The translations under genes and the position numbers were made by a program. From assembly GCF_048128805.1 (NCBI RefSeq), contig NC_135997.1, forward strand, positions 24,966,315-25,030,314: a stretch of 64,000 bases of DNA, given 5' to 3'. Source of the stretch: Centroberyx gerrardi (Eukaryota; Chordata; Actinopteri; Beryciformes; Berycidae). How positions within the stretch are numbered: position 1 is the stretch's first letter; each line of letters opens with the position of its first letter. The notes under the pieces are model-generated. The model searched no databases and was not told the DNA's origin. It was given only the letters and a program-made list of their open reading frames with translations. This document shows positions 46,199 through 58,800 of the stretch, piece after piece.

Positions 46199-47276
46199 GG
46201 GGTGAATTCAGCAAAGTGGGACATCATATAAAATGGGTTTTTGCATACTGTATATTTCTTTGTCTGGCAGCCTAAATAAAAATCAACATTACTGTTACTG
46301 ACCAATAGCAGTAAAACTAGGCTATATGATCAAAATCACATGACATCTTTGGTGTGACTGAAGGGGGTGGAGCAAACTTCAGAAAGAAAGCTGACCCTCC
46401 AAAGTGCAAAGTAAGATGTGACATAACTGTTTTCTGTTTTCATGTTAAGGCTATAAAACTGTCATGTAGCCATGTGTATAACTATAACATAATAACATAA
46501 CTCTCATGTAACTCTCTCTCTTGTCATAAAAGTGCATAAAGTGGTATCAAAAAATATGATATTATGTTTGATTTTTGTAATTCAGTCTTTTTTAGATTGT
46601 CCCACTTCATCAAATCTAGCTAGATAAAGTGGGACAGCATGTTAAAGTGGGACAGGAGCTAGGTCTAACTTAGCTAACAAAGTGGTTGTTGTTTACTATT
46701 TTGGTCAGGCTGAAATATATATTGATCTTGGACATAATCAGAAATAATGAGGTGATATTAAGGTGAAATCGTTATTGAAATTAAATGTAATAAAATGGTG
46801 TTGAAGTGAATGCTATTGAAGTGCAATCCTATTGAAAGTTAAATGAGATGTCACTGTAGTGAAATTGAATGAGATGTTGTACCTAATGTGTTCCTTCACC
46901 TAACAAAAGTGAGTTGTAGTTGTTTTTATTAAATAGGCAATATTTATCAATTTGATATAGTTAATATAGAAAAATAAAAGTGCATTAAAGTGTAATTGAG
47001 GTAGCTTACTTGGTAATAATTATGGTGTCCCACTTTATCTAACCTGCTGTCCCACTTTACCAAAACATTGAAAGAAATCTGGCTTTGGGCACTGCACACA
47101 ATTGGGTGTGTCAGGCCTGCTGTGAATATGATAACAACATGGATCTTCTTATTCGGTTAGGAGGAAACATCTTGAGGAATTCAGAAATGTATCATATGTT
47201 GGGCTAGTATGGTAGAGGCTGATAGAGGTCACAGAAGTCAGAATTACGCAGTGTCCCACTTTCGCTGAATTCACCC
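46199..47276. mobile_element. DNA-transposon-like element with GGGTGAATTCAGC ends
   Basis: The left end GGGTGAATTCAGCAAAGTGGGACA (in two parts: GGGTGAATTCAGC, AAAGTGGGACA) is mirrored at 47252-47276 with one inserted base. The motif GTGGGACA or its complement recurs at least four more times inside (about 46598, 46630, 46648, 47028, 47050). The element is about 1.08 kb with no long ORF. Confidence 0.7.
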
Positions 47277-48351
47277 TGCTAAATGTTTGATCACTTTTGA
47301 GTAGATGATGGAACATTTGTCTTTTGTCTATACTATTGCATCATATTACATTATCATGTATTTATATTTAAAGTTATTTGATGATCAAATGTAACTATGA
47401 TATGAAATTACAAGACAATAAAAACAATAGATTCGCATGCAGAGGGTTCACACACTTTCCTTTTCCACTGTGTGACGTCATCACGAGTCCCAAATTCATC
47501 CATGATCTTCAAGTTTATATGCTCTAAATAAATTTTGAGTGGCCAAAATATTTTTGAATATACTTGCAGCATGTATGTTGCCAACAGCACATGGGAAGAA
47601 AATGTATTTCCTACAAATACATTTTTGGACAGTATTTAGCCTATGTAGGCTATATTTTGAAACATGTTTCAAAACCTTCTATATGTGAAAATGTGTTTTA
47701 CGCAGTATATGGGTGATGTCTGTGTTCTAGCTCTAGCCTGTAGCCTATCTCATAATTACACCATGCTTCATCTTTAATAATGCTATCGTGATAACACTTT
47801 ATTTAAATATTTTATTCAAAGGACCAAAAATATCGAAGAAGCTGGAGATTCATGTATTTATTTCTTTTTTTCACGCCATTTGAGAAGTAGCTAACTTACA
47901 CTGTCCAGTAATTCTATATGGAAGCCTGTTTAATAGATTAATGGGAAAGCCACCTGACAAAATATATTGCAGTGCCTATTTTCCAGTGCGCAAATTACGC
48001 ACTGGATCAGACTGACCATCGGGTAGGCTAATAGGCTGCTTTATTTTTCCAAGAGGAGCCCAGAGCCAGGCTTGAACAATAGGCTAGTATTGCCTACCTG
48101 TAGCCTTAACTTAAAAGGACAGGGGAGTGTTTTAAGAATGGGAAGAGCATACCCCTTTAACCAAGGTGGGCTGAGCTTATTTGCAGTTCTCGCTCCTATG
48201 GCAACCCAATAGATCAGCATCATGAATATTCACAATTCACCAAAACGCACCCGGACTATGGATCAGTGATGTCAGCGATCCTTGGAATGCTATACTGTAT
48301 TTTGCATGATTGTGTCGCCTTGTTTGTTACTGACAGCTGGCAAGACATCTG

Positions 48352-48543
48352 GTGAGAAGAGCATCCTTCGCCGTGCATGACCTTTCCCTCGTCTCCATAT
48401 CACCGTCCGTCGGCACGTCCCTCACATGTCATGCTAAGGTGACTTTCAAACAGTTTTTTCCACTTTTGCGCACAATGTCGGAACGGCACAAAGATGTACA
48501 TCGGGGACGCAGTGGCCAACCGGACCGCCCAGGCTGTGCGTGA
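48352..48543 (+). other. 63-codon upstream frame in the hcn4 5' region
   Basis: ATG at 48352 opens MRRASFAVHDLSLVSISPSV and ends with TGA at 48541-48543, 234 nt before the hcn4 ATG. If the transcript starts upstream of it, this is a uORF. No homology was recognised; codon use is not telling. Confidence 0.25.
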
Positions 48544-48769
48544 GGACATATGCAAACTGTCAGGTAGCCTAATTATGAAGAGGAGTATCTATCATCTATT
48601 TCAGTAAAGCCACGGCGGTCCATGTCATGTGTATCAGGCTTTCAGGGTTTCAGATTAGCTCCAGACTGATCGCTCTCACAAACAGATAGGGAGCGCTGAG
48701 CTGGTGGCAATAATCGTTACAATACAGCCTAACAATCTGGATTCATTGAATTTTTTCCACTGTGTCTCA

Positions 48770-48778
48770 ATGTCATAA
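48770..48778 (+). promoter_or_regulatory. Minimal uORF (ATG-TCA-TAA) overlapping the hcn4 start
   Basis: The ATG at 48770 is followed by one codon and a TAA whose last A is the first base of the hcn4 ATG (TAATG overlap). Such an arrangement can make main-frame translation depend on reinitiation or leaky scanning. Confidence 0.5.
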
Positions 48779-49463
48779 TGGACAGGTTGCACTCCTCCAT
48801 GCGTAAAAGGCTCTACAGTTTGCCACAGCACATTGGACAGAAAGCATCTATAATGGGCGAAGGAGAAGACGGAGACAAGGACACCCGGAGGAAGAGTATT
48901 AGGATGAAGCCTCTACCGTCACCGTCGCCGACCTCTGGGGGAAGCTGCAAAGGCATCGGGGAGACCAAAAGTGGGGAGTCGGTAATCATGGAGACCGACA
49001 TCGGGAGACCGATGAAGACCAGCTCAAATGGAGATTGTCGGAGATTTCGAGGCAGTCTCTCGTCCATCACAAGTCGCCATGTGCACGACTCGGACTCAGC
49101 GGAGGAGAGGCGCCTCATCACCGAGGGGGATGTCACCCCGAGCGAGGAGAGTCCCCCCGGAGCCATCGGTGATGGGCCGCCGGATCAAGGTGCGCAAGGA
49201 GCCAGCGGTGGCGGTGGTACCCAAAATGGTTCCCCAGATCAGCAATCAGGGTTTATAAAGTTGGATGGCATTGATCAAATTCTGCCGGACGACGAGAGAT
49301 TATATCAGGCTGGGTTCATACACAGACAGTTTGGAGCAATGCTTCAACCGGGGGTCAACAAGTTCTCCCTGAGGATGTTTGGAAGTGAAAAGGCGGTTGA
49401 ACGGGAACAAGAGCGGGTTAAATCCGCTGGATTTTGGATAATTCACCCATACAGTGATTTCAG
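48778..49463 (+). CDS. hcn4: HCN4 pacemaker channel, exon 1 (residues 1-228, partial gene)
   Basis: [20 protein letters not shown] is the HCN4-type N-terminus. It is followed by [28 protein letters not shown] and [12 protein letters not shown], all in the human HCN4 order. The exon ends with the HCN domain ([40 protein letters not shown]) and the donor TTCAG|GTAAAT in phase 2, where the first intron of HCN genes falls just before S1. HCN4 forms tetrameric cAMP-modulated cation channels in sinoatrial cells and neurons. The Gly/Pro-rich N-terminal linker is shorter than in mammals. The membrane domain and cyclic-nucleotide domain exons are beyond the window. Confidence 0.96.
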
Positions 49464-51665
49464 GTAAATTTAGACACTTTACACATGCACTCCAAACAAC
49501 CAAGCATTTGGAATGAAGCGTCACCTCACTATTCACAGACGTTCACACAGGACTAGGTGTTTTTATTATCATTATTATAATTTTTTTTTTTTTAGGGCTT
49601 TCACCATCACATGAACAGCCTATTGACTGTTTTATGTAGCTCTACAGCACTTTCACCATCCATCAGCTTATGCTTTAACATTAAAAGATACAGTTTTGCA
49701 GAGCCTATAGCTTAATTGTAAAATCAATTAGCTGTACAAGTTTTAGAATATGCCTTACAACACTTTTACCAATCAGCCTATAACTTAATATCAAAAGATG
49801 GAATTTTGCAGAGACTATAGCATAATTGTAAAAGCAATTAGATTCACTAGTTTTAGAATATGCCCATATTACTCACTGGCCTGTAACACACTGTGTTGTG
49901 TGATGGAACAGCCGTAACACCAGGTTTGCTAATTATCTGGCTAACTTGGGCAAATTACATTGAAATACATACATAATTGAAACACTTTGGTGGTTTCTAT
50001 CTTCTCCTTTTCATTTGAGAAAAATAGTGCTCAAGGGACGTCATTTATCATTGATCAATACTAGTGATGAGGCCTTGCTTGCATTAGCTTTAGAGGCCTG
50101 CATATTGATTTTCTTATTCTTTTCTGGTTTCATGCATGACATTTTGAATTGGAACAGTGTTAAGACATTTTATTTGAACTGCAAGACCATGATACCTCGC
50201 TAGACTACATTGTGAGTTATGAGGCTACATTAACAGTTCTGAAGCAATTTTGAAACGATGACCACATTTTATGTCTGCACTCTGCAGTGTTTTCTCTCTG
50301 TACTCCAGTGACAAACTGCATCCGCAAAACTGAATATTGCAAGTCCATTAGCACTCTTCTGTTGTCCTGCAGATTCCTTTCTATTGTTATTAATTAAGTA
50401 GTGCCCTTGAGTGTGTCATTGGCCATATGCATCTGATTCATGGCCACAGAGGTGGCTCTGAACTGCTAAGCAAGATGGGGTGTAAAGGCCTCCATCCTAC
50501 CTTTAGGATGTTAGAATGGCTTTGATGCAGTGCTTTGAGACGATAGATGAAATTAAGTCTAACTGAAATGTATATTTACATGAGTACTGTACAGAACTTT
50601 TCATTCTCAAAAATTGTGTAAGAAAAGTGACAGTGAGCTGTTTGTATTTCTTCCTATTTCCAGCCAAATACAGTAATCCTGTGGGGTTTGAAGTATTATT
50701 ATCATTATTTTTTATATTCTTATTGGATGATTTACATGATGCATCGAATATTGCACAATAACTATGCTACGTTTTAATAAGCCTAATACATACAGTGATT
50801 ATTTTCATCATAAAGATATCTGATTGATATACTTAATTATTGATATAATTAATGATCAAGGGAGGCACAAATGCTTTTGATCGATTGTTTCAAGGAACAG
50901 GAGTGCTCCAACTGCTCACATAAGTTGCTCACTTCAACCTTGCCAGTCAAAGAAAATGTGAAAATTGAACTGTAGAATTCACTCGACCACTCCCTGGGTC
51001 CTTGTCTAATTCACACAATGAATTAGAGAATAATTAGGGCTATTATTATAAGTAGGTAATGAACCTTACCTTTTTTAATTGAGGACATTTTCCTCTAGTT
51101 TAATAATTCAGGCAAAACCATTGCACTACAAGCTGTTTCAGCCATGGCATTTAGTTCAGCACTGAAATTGCTACTATCTTGTCCTTTAAATCATGTGGAG
51201 TCGTTTGTGTTGTTGTAAAAGGATACAAAGCAGGATCCTCATTGTTACACAGATTTCTTCCTGTCCTTGACATCGAATGTTGTCTATCCTATCTGGTTTT
51301 TTATTGGCTGCCCTGGTGCAATGACATTATATAGAAACTATCACCTGCCACACAAGTGTGTTTTACTATAGCCTCAAGAACAAGGTGTCTGGCTTTGAGA
51401 GACAAATGAGTCCGGCACAGTGCTGGCAGCCGAGAGGCCCCGGGGTGTGAGTGGAGAAGGCTCAGCAAGAATCCTCCTTGAATAGAAAACAGACAAATTT
51501 ATCTGTTTGTTTATCCAGTGGTCGAGTGAAGGGACAAATATACTGTGGTGCTTAACATCGCAGGATGTTTTATGTTGAGTTTTGTATTTTACATTTGGTA
51601 TTTCGGAGAGTTGCTATGTCACTTAGTTTAAGATGTCATGAAAAGTAATTACTTTTTTCATTTGA

Positions 51666-51688
51666 GTGTGTGTGTGTGTGTGTGTGTG
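51666..51688. repeat. (GT)n tract
   Basis: A short GT run in hcn4 intron 1, followed at 51720-51780 by a purine-rich GAGA tract. Confidence 0.9.
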
Positions 51689-52714
51689 TATGCCTGATGA
51701 TAAAGTGTGCATGTGTGTGTAAGAGCGAGAGAGCAAGAGATAGTGAGAGAGTGCCAGAGAGACAGAGAGAGAGAGAGATGTTCATGTGAGAAGAGCAAGG
51801 ATATCTGTGCAACAAAGATAGGTTTTCCTGTGGATAAATGGAAAATGATCTCTTATAACATCACATTTCACCCAGGCTCATGGGTCTGGGGCCTAGATAT
51901 CCCCTTGCACAACTGACTAAATTAACAAAGACTGACCTTACTTTTGATTCAGCTACTGCTGGACTGCAGGTGATCCAGTCTGTTATCTTTTATCTTTTAT
52001 CCCTCTTTCCAACCACAACTGTCAGCATCTCAAAGTCCAATGGCACACAAATCTCACACAGAAGACAACTGCATCCCTCTTGATCAGCATCATTTATTTT
52101 GTCTGCCTGGTCTGCATTTGCCTCCTAGATTTCGTGTAATGAAGTATTCGTCCTCTGTTCTCCATGAGGAAGCGAGACATGCACTGATTAGACATGCTAT
52201 GTTTGAATTCTGTTCAGTACATACATAACCCTAACAGTATGACAGTATAACAACAGTGCTGTATAGTGTATACTGCAACAAGCAACGTGAAATAATCTCA
52301 ATGCTACATGGCAATTTCAACATTCAAACCATACTGAAGCCCAGAGGCTGGTGCATGTCAAGCGTTGCGTTCTGTGATTGGTTAATTCAGCACTGAAAGT
52401 AGTTTATTTACTCTGCTCATTTCTGATTAGTATTTTGCCAATCAAAACCCGGAAAACAGCACAACCCTGTAATAAATGCCCTGGCGCTTCCAGCAAACTG
52501 GTGTTGGAGAAAGAAATTGCCTAATAAGCAAGTATGCTGAAACAGTCTACTGATCAGCCAATACTATTTGCCAATACTCCACATAATTTGGGCAGGTCAT
52601 CACGAGGAAGTGAGACGTGCATAAATTAGACGGTCTGCCATTTCTGTTATGCTTCTCCCAACCGGTTGTATTCCATCTGACCCCTCTGCTCTCTTACTCA
52701 CCATGTTAAATGTC

Positions 52715-52905
52715 ATAGGGGAGGGCGGTTTGGGGGTTGGGGGACAATGTCCTGTAACCAAAAGGTCAGAGATTTGGCAACAGCCGTTCCTTTCGAAGCG
52801 TCTTGGAGCAGGATGCTGAACCTCTATCTGCTCCTGTGGTCCTGCTCCTCAATGCACTCCTCGGACCCATCTGGTGAAATGCATACATGTATGACTGCCT
52901 AAAGT
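52715..52905 (+). mobile_element. tRNA-derived SINE remnant
   Basis: It shows the fish-SINE phrases CCTGTAACCAAAAGGTCAGAG, GGAGCAGGATGCTGAACCTC and CTGCTCCTGTGG, then AAATGCATACATGTATGACTG. Both ends are blurred; it is in hcn4 intron 1. Confidence 0.6.
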
Positions 52906-53284
52906 GCTATATACTAAAAAAGTGAGTCCACTGAGTGTAAGATGGAGATAGAGTGCTCTAAAAAAAAAAAATGGGAATCAGGCTAGCCGCCCACTTGTTC
53001 TGGGTCTGAGGGAGGATATTACTGTATATTGCCATAATTAAACATTTTGGCGATCTGAGAGCAATTCGCTTGTTGTACAAGCACTCGACTCGATGATTAT
53101 GTAATCACTCAACTCTACAATTAAAACCACTTTAGATCCTGAGTCACAGCTGAAAGATGTGGCACTCAGTCAGGACAGTCAAGTTTGAGTCTGTGCCTCG
53201 GCTTACACTGTATGGGAAATTACTCTCGTGCAGTTTCTCTGTGTCCAAGACCGTGGCAATATAGTCACGGAATGCAGAAGACAA

Positions 53285-53287
<3 letters not shown>

Positions 53288-53314
<27 letters not shown>
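53288..53314. repeat. (CA)n microsatellite
   Basis: ACACACAC run of about 27 bp in hcn4 intron 1. Confidence 0.93.
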
Positions 53315-53317
<3 letters not shown>

Positions 53318-54479
53318 ATGCATGTACAAACACACACATTCAAGCATAGGGGTCCTGTTATTTCACTACCAGACAGCCATGACATAATTTCATCAAAAAA
53401 ATAAAAGCAATTTCAAACAGTATTTGAAAATCACTGTTGTGAATGTGAGATTGAGAAAAATAAACTTCATGTCACTGCATGTTGTCATGGGATACAGCCA
53501 GTATTTTGAAAGGAGAATCACGATACTGGGAGACGTTCCTTCAAAATCTGGATCGGAAACAGGACAAGATGGCTGTAATTAAAGTACACAAGGAGATGAG
53601 GGGGACCTTTTAATGGGCATGAGGAAGAGAAGGGTCTCTGTGACTAAAAGTTTTATTCCCATGTCTGCATCAAAGCTTTGGCATTATAAGCTCAAATTAG
53701 AGTGTCACAAGGAGTCACACAGTCATCGCTGCGGCGGAATTCAGCAATATCTCCTCTTGTCAAGTATTGTATAACGCTAAGAAGCAGGGGAGGAGCAATA
53801 TCTTCCAAGGGAAAAGAAGGATTAAAAATGGCATCATAATCCAATCTACAGCCTCATTTCCAGATCCAAAGCTGAACGGCCTCCTTCGCTTCTGAACAAG
53901 CATCTTCCAGCGTGGAGATGTGGTCAGTTCGCTGGCCGGCCAGAGGGTGACAGCTCGGTGACCGAGATACCCCCCATTTGAAAACGGTGACGCCTATTCT
54001 CACAAAATGACTGATATGTGATCAGATTTTGACAAAGGGTTGTTGATCACTACTGACAATTCAGTGATTACTATGCCAGCTGCTGAGATTACTGGCTCTC
54101 AAAACTACCCCCTTTAAAAAAAATGATGACAAAAAATGATTATTATTACGGTATTTTGCTTCATGATATGTTACCTCTTCACTAGATGTTTATGGTGGAT
54201 CTGTGCTCTAAATACCCGGCTTACTCATCTCTATTGTGAAAATGTGACTTCATTGTTTGTCAATCATATGCCGCTGTAAGCCGTGCCTGTTGATGTCGTT
54301 GTAATTCCTTGGTCGCCGATAGCCGTCGATAAAAGTCATGGCTTACTTAATGCCCCTTTAAAGAATAACAGAAAATTCTTTGATTGACAAAACGATAACC
54401 GTCTCACAGACTGGTTCCTTTATATTTGAGAAATATTGAATGATGAAATTCACATGATGTATTTTTTTTTTTTTTTTTC

Positions 54480-54990
54480 CCCGAAATGGATAGAGCCCTT
54501 TGAATGGAATGCATCAGCGGATAGATTGTGCAGAGTTCTAGACAAATGATGCGGCGCGATATTAGCATGCAGTCCTCTGATCGTCAAGTGCCTTTTAATT
54601 ATCTTGTGATTCGGTGCCCAAAGGACACATCTGTTGGAAAGTCCTCTGCATTTCCCTGGAGAGGTAGAAAGGAAGATGTCGCGCATTAGAACTTTTGTTG
54701 TAGTGAAGGCTCTATTAAGCGGCCCGTTTTCCTTCAGAACAGCGCTGCCAACACTATCAGAAGGAGAGGCCGGCTGTCCTGCAGTTTCTGTCAATCAGTC
54801 CAATCCCTCTGCAACAGTCAGGCGAATCCTTCCACCCTCTCTGCAAACTCCACTTTTTCACCATGCCTTTTATTCCTCCTGCACATCCAGTGCCGTTTCC
54901 CCAAAGACACTTACCTTGGCAGTGGGAAAAAATGAACCTTCTGAAAAGACATCTTACAATTTCATTTCGCTCTGTTACCTTTGCAGAGGA
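54480..54990. promoter_or_regulatory. Candidate conserved regulatory block in hcn4 intron 1
   Basis: Mixed-composition DNA that stands out from the AT-rich intron. The segment CAAGTGCCTTTTAATTATC joins an NK2-type CAAGTG site to a homeodomain TAATTA core. Overlapping frames on both strands (114-121 codons) have no domain. Enhancer function is inferred only. Confidence 0.25.
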
Positions 54991-55638
54991 ATACATTAAA
55001 GGAAAGTAGAGCAGATTTTGTCAGCAGAGTGCACATTAAGGCTGTGATATAGTTTAAGGGAAAAGTAACACTCTTACGCAAATATGCACAAAATGTTGAC
55101 TCCTGAATGCATTTATGGAACCTATTAATTTAGCTGGCTTCATTACTATGTTGCTGTACTCATTCTGTCGCTGAAGTGCATCATAGATTATGTTAAATTC
55201 TCTAGAAGTACAAATTGAAAAACCTTTTTTTGGGTAGCTTGTCATTAAATTAGCCATGTTGACTTTTGCATATTTGTATGTCTCCAGCATCAAAAGACTG
55301 TAAGTGGTAATAAAAAGTGTATTATGCCTAATAAGAATAAAGAGAGAATGGTAGCAATGCCAGCCAGTTAGCTGTTCCCTACAAGTGCCCGGATTGCCTG
55401 TGTGTATCTATACATTTTAGGGAAAATGTGAGGGGAAACAACAATTCTTGCTGTATTGTTGTCCCCTTGTGCAAGTTACATTGATATACTGTAAGCTTCA
55501 TTAAGCGTTAGTGACATGAATATCATCCAGTGTGTAAACAGTTTGATTTTCTCACAGACACAGATAACAGCTACAGGCTTCTGTTGAAGATACTCTTGCT
55601 TTACTTTACTTGAGGTGTGCGTGCACTCGTGTGTGTCT

Positions 55639-55640
<2 letters not shown>

Positions 55641-55678
<38 letters not shown>
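55641..55678. repeat. (GT)n microsatellite
   Basis: A GT run of about 38 bp directly before the moderately GC-rich block 55690-56000. Confidence 0.95.
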
Positions 55679-55679
<1 letters not shown>

Positions 55680-55689
55680 GTGCTTGTGA

Positions 55690-56600
55690 GAGTGCAGGGT
55701 CAGATTAAATGACAGCGTTCTCTATTTCAGTCAGGCTGATTACGGTTGATTTGCGGCTGCGTTTTGCTATTGATTTGTTTGGGTCTTGTGGGGCCTCTCG
55801 CTTGCCATTGGTGGATTTATTGAAAAACGAGATGGGGAAGCATAGACGGCCGCGGCGATGGTGGTTCCCCCTTTGGTGGGAGGTGGCAGGAGTCATAGGG
55901 AGTGATAAATACACAAAGATGAAGGCGAGGTGCTGGTCGGTCGGAGCTCCATTCATACACTGTTTATTGACAGTTTTTCGGTTCAGTGAGTCTTGCTGAC
56001 AAATGTAAACCTACCTAAAGGAGACCCATACTGGATCAAAATGTTTTCAATAAAAAGTGCATGAGCGTGTCTTCTCATCTTCATTCCGCAGTGCATCTGC
56101 ATAGGATGGTGGGGGAAAAAAATTGGAGGTATGACACTACATGGGATAAATGACACTCTATTCCTTTTGGTCTCTATTAAATAAGTCCTCCTTTAATTTA
56201 GTGAGGGTAAAACACGGGGATTACAGGCGGTTCTGGCTGGGCCTGAAAGTGGGGTAATCAAAATAGGCTGCTGTGCTCATCCACGAATATTAGGAGCCAA
56301 GAGATTATTACAGCACAATTTATTTAATGGAGGGAGCCCAGGGAGGATATGGGTGGCCGGTGGGGGGAAGGTTGCCTGTCATCGTGGCAGAGTGATTGAA
56401 ATGTACCGCGTGACCTCGGCACACTTATGTGGGAGTGTGAAACCGGGACACGTGATCACACCCCTACGAGAATGGACACTCTTTTTTTTTTTTTTTGCAT
56501 GTCCGTGATTTTTTTACCCCTCTCGATATGTCATTTAATTCAGCTGTACGTATTAGGCAGCCAGCCGAGTTTAACCTTGGCAAAGTGATGGTAATCTCAG
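55690..56600. promoter_or_regulatory. Candidate regulatory region in hcn4 intron 1
   Basis: Two GC-richer blocks (55730-55960 and 56220-56460) with a forkhead-like TTGATTTGTTTGG and a CACGTG E-box (GGGACACGTGATCAC, about 56448). No coding signal. The call rests on composition and motifs only. Confidence 0.22.
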
Positions 56601-57546
56601 GGTGAGATTATATTGATTGATTGGACATCATATACATTTTGAAAATGGGAACGGCTGCAGGAACCATTTCCTGTTAAGTGCTGCATGTCACCCAGCTGGT
56701 ATTTTTGATGTATTTTTGTCACCTGACAAATGCAGTGTTGTGTGTCCTTCCCGCTCCACCGTCCTCTACACTGCAACATCAATTTATAATCTCTCCAGGT
56801 GGATACACAACCCCAGTCGGCCCAGATCCATTCTCAAGTTTTTCTCTTTTAACACTTTACAGCATCAAATGTATTTTTCTTGCCGCTAGACATCTGTGAT
56901 TATTGTCCTGCTGACCAGTGGTAAATATGTCAGCTTCACTTATTTCAACGTTTCAGAGGGGGGTGATAGAGAAAAAAAGTGGGTTTTTTTCCCAAATTCA
57001 TCACCCCACAGTCAAGTTTGCAGTCCCAGGCCTCTTTGCCTTGTATGTGACATTTGAGTGACCAAGAGCTCTGTAGGACTTTCTGCATTCTGGCTGACAC
57101 ATTCTGCCTCTGGCTACGCCTGCCACAGCCGAAGGAGGGAATACTGTTTAATTCAGCACCACACCCTACTCTGGAAAACAAAATATTAAGAACGCCTGCT
57201 TTTTCCATGAAATATCCTGACCCTGATCCCTTATTGGCAGGTTAAAGAAAGATTTTAAGCCTTGTGACACTTTAGATATGAACTGTGCAAAAGAGGATGC
57301 TATTCAGTATTAGGAAGGTGGTTCTCTGTGTAGATAAACACTAAATTTGACAGTAGTAACTTGTTACGCCTTTTTTCCTGACCTGTGGCACAGAGAGAAA
57401 TGTCCCCTCTTCTGCATGACAGGATGAATGGCTGATTGTAAATCTCGCGTTACACTTTAGTTCTCCTTTTACTGTGGCATTTGACTTGTAATCAGTGGTA
57501 GTCAAAGAAGCAATCACCATCATCACAGGTTCTACAGGTGGAATCT

Positions 57547-57604
57547 AGCAATAACACCTGAGAGGGCATTCACGGTAAGGAATGCCCTCTCCGGTACCAT
57601 TGCT
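57547..57604. repeat. Perfect 12-bp hairpin inside a longer inverted repeat
   Basis: GAGAGGGCATTC (57560-57571) pairs with GAATGCCCTCTC (57580-57591) across an 8-nt loop, ACGGTAAG. The flanks AGCAAT and ATTGCT extend the imperfect arms to about 25 nt. Confidence 0.9.
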
Positions 57605-58529
57605 TTCATGCAGCAGTTACCAACACATGTGTAGTGACTGAAAAGTTTTCTTCAATGTACTGTACATACAAAAGAATAGAAAAAAAATTGGAGAAAACAA
57701 GAACGATCACTAGCAAGCTCCCTGGTTGCCACAAACGATGACATAGCAACCAAGAAAGCACAGCGAGGTGCGCTTTATGGGAATTGTCAGCAGGGTTGGA
57801 ACAAGTCTTTGACCGATATGACTGCTTGGTTGAAACCTCCCCGCTGTATAGTTTGCTACTGCTTCTCTCTGACTGCTGTCTTCTGTTCTGGCACTCTATT
57901 CACAGGCAGACCTAGGTTAAAAAGTGTTTGCAACTGCTTTTCATGGTTTGTTTTAACCTACTTAGGTGCCAGATGGCTGGGGTTTGCTAATTAGAACAAT
58001 ACAACGAGCGCCCGGAAGCTCAGACAATCACATTGAAAGTCAACTCAGTGAAGCTCTCTCTGTTTGACCTGGCACTATCGTCGCTGTTCTGATATATTAA
58101 ACCTCATCCATTTGCACTCCATGCAGGTTAAAATAAATGCTTAGGATTAATTGCAAACAGTATTTTGACCCTGGTTTGTTCTTCAACTGGAGAAAAGTGC
58201 AATGCATTAGTGAGAGATTGCTTAGTGTTGCTTGCAACGTTCCTAAGAAAAATTCAAACTTGTATGTTTTTTATGCATTATTAGTACAGTACATTAACCA
58301 AATCATGCCTTCCCTTGTGATGACCTCTACACACACACTGTAGCCCCAACCCACTCAGTCCTCCCCACACAGCTTCTGCTGTATCTAGTAGATACACACT
58401 GACCTCTTCGGCCCTGCCTGTGTCCCAGGTGCATTCTCACACCCCTCCTCTCTCTGAAATTGGATTTCTTTTGTCCTCTCAGCCTGGATAGGAAATGGTC
58501 AAGATGTGAAACTGGTGTTGAAATGTTGA

Positions 58530-58800
58530 TACAGGGGGTGGACAAAATAATGGAAAAATGACATGAAAAAGGACTTTAACTGTGAAGTAAGTAGATCACA
58601 ATTACAAAGGCAGCTACACAGAGAAGTCATATTAAGTTGAATGCCAATTTGCAGTATGTGTCAGCTTTAAAAGAGGTCTGACAATCATCAATTTAGATTT
58701 TGAAGTTTTTGAAGCAGTATAATGTTCCAAATAGCTGGTGCCTGAATTGCAGGTGCATCAGTCTCAAAAACTGATGACCCCTGTGATATTATGTGATATC
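58530..58800 (+). mobile_element. Tc1/mariner-like element remnant
   Basis: TACAGGGGGTGGACAAAATA and ATGGA is the terminal sequence typical of a widespread fish Tc1-like family. About 250 bp of decayed internal sequence follows (CTGATGACCCCTGTGATATT near its end). No transposase frame remains. Confidence 0.5.

Larger units (their letters stand above)
42843..48340. other. rec114-hcn4 head-to-head spacer
   Basis: The 5.9 kb between the divergent rec114 and hcn4 start codons is mainly repeats (43250-43640, 46199-47276) and AT-rich DNA. A CpG-bearing patch at 42900-43060 just upstream of rec114 may be its promoter. No further gene was recognised. Confidence 0.6.

Noticed and set aside
48813..49258. 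Frames of 117 (minus) and 76 (plus) codons
   Set aside because: Shadows of the hcn4 exon 1 coding frame in GC-rich sequence.
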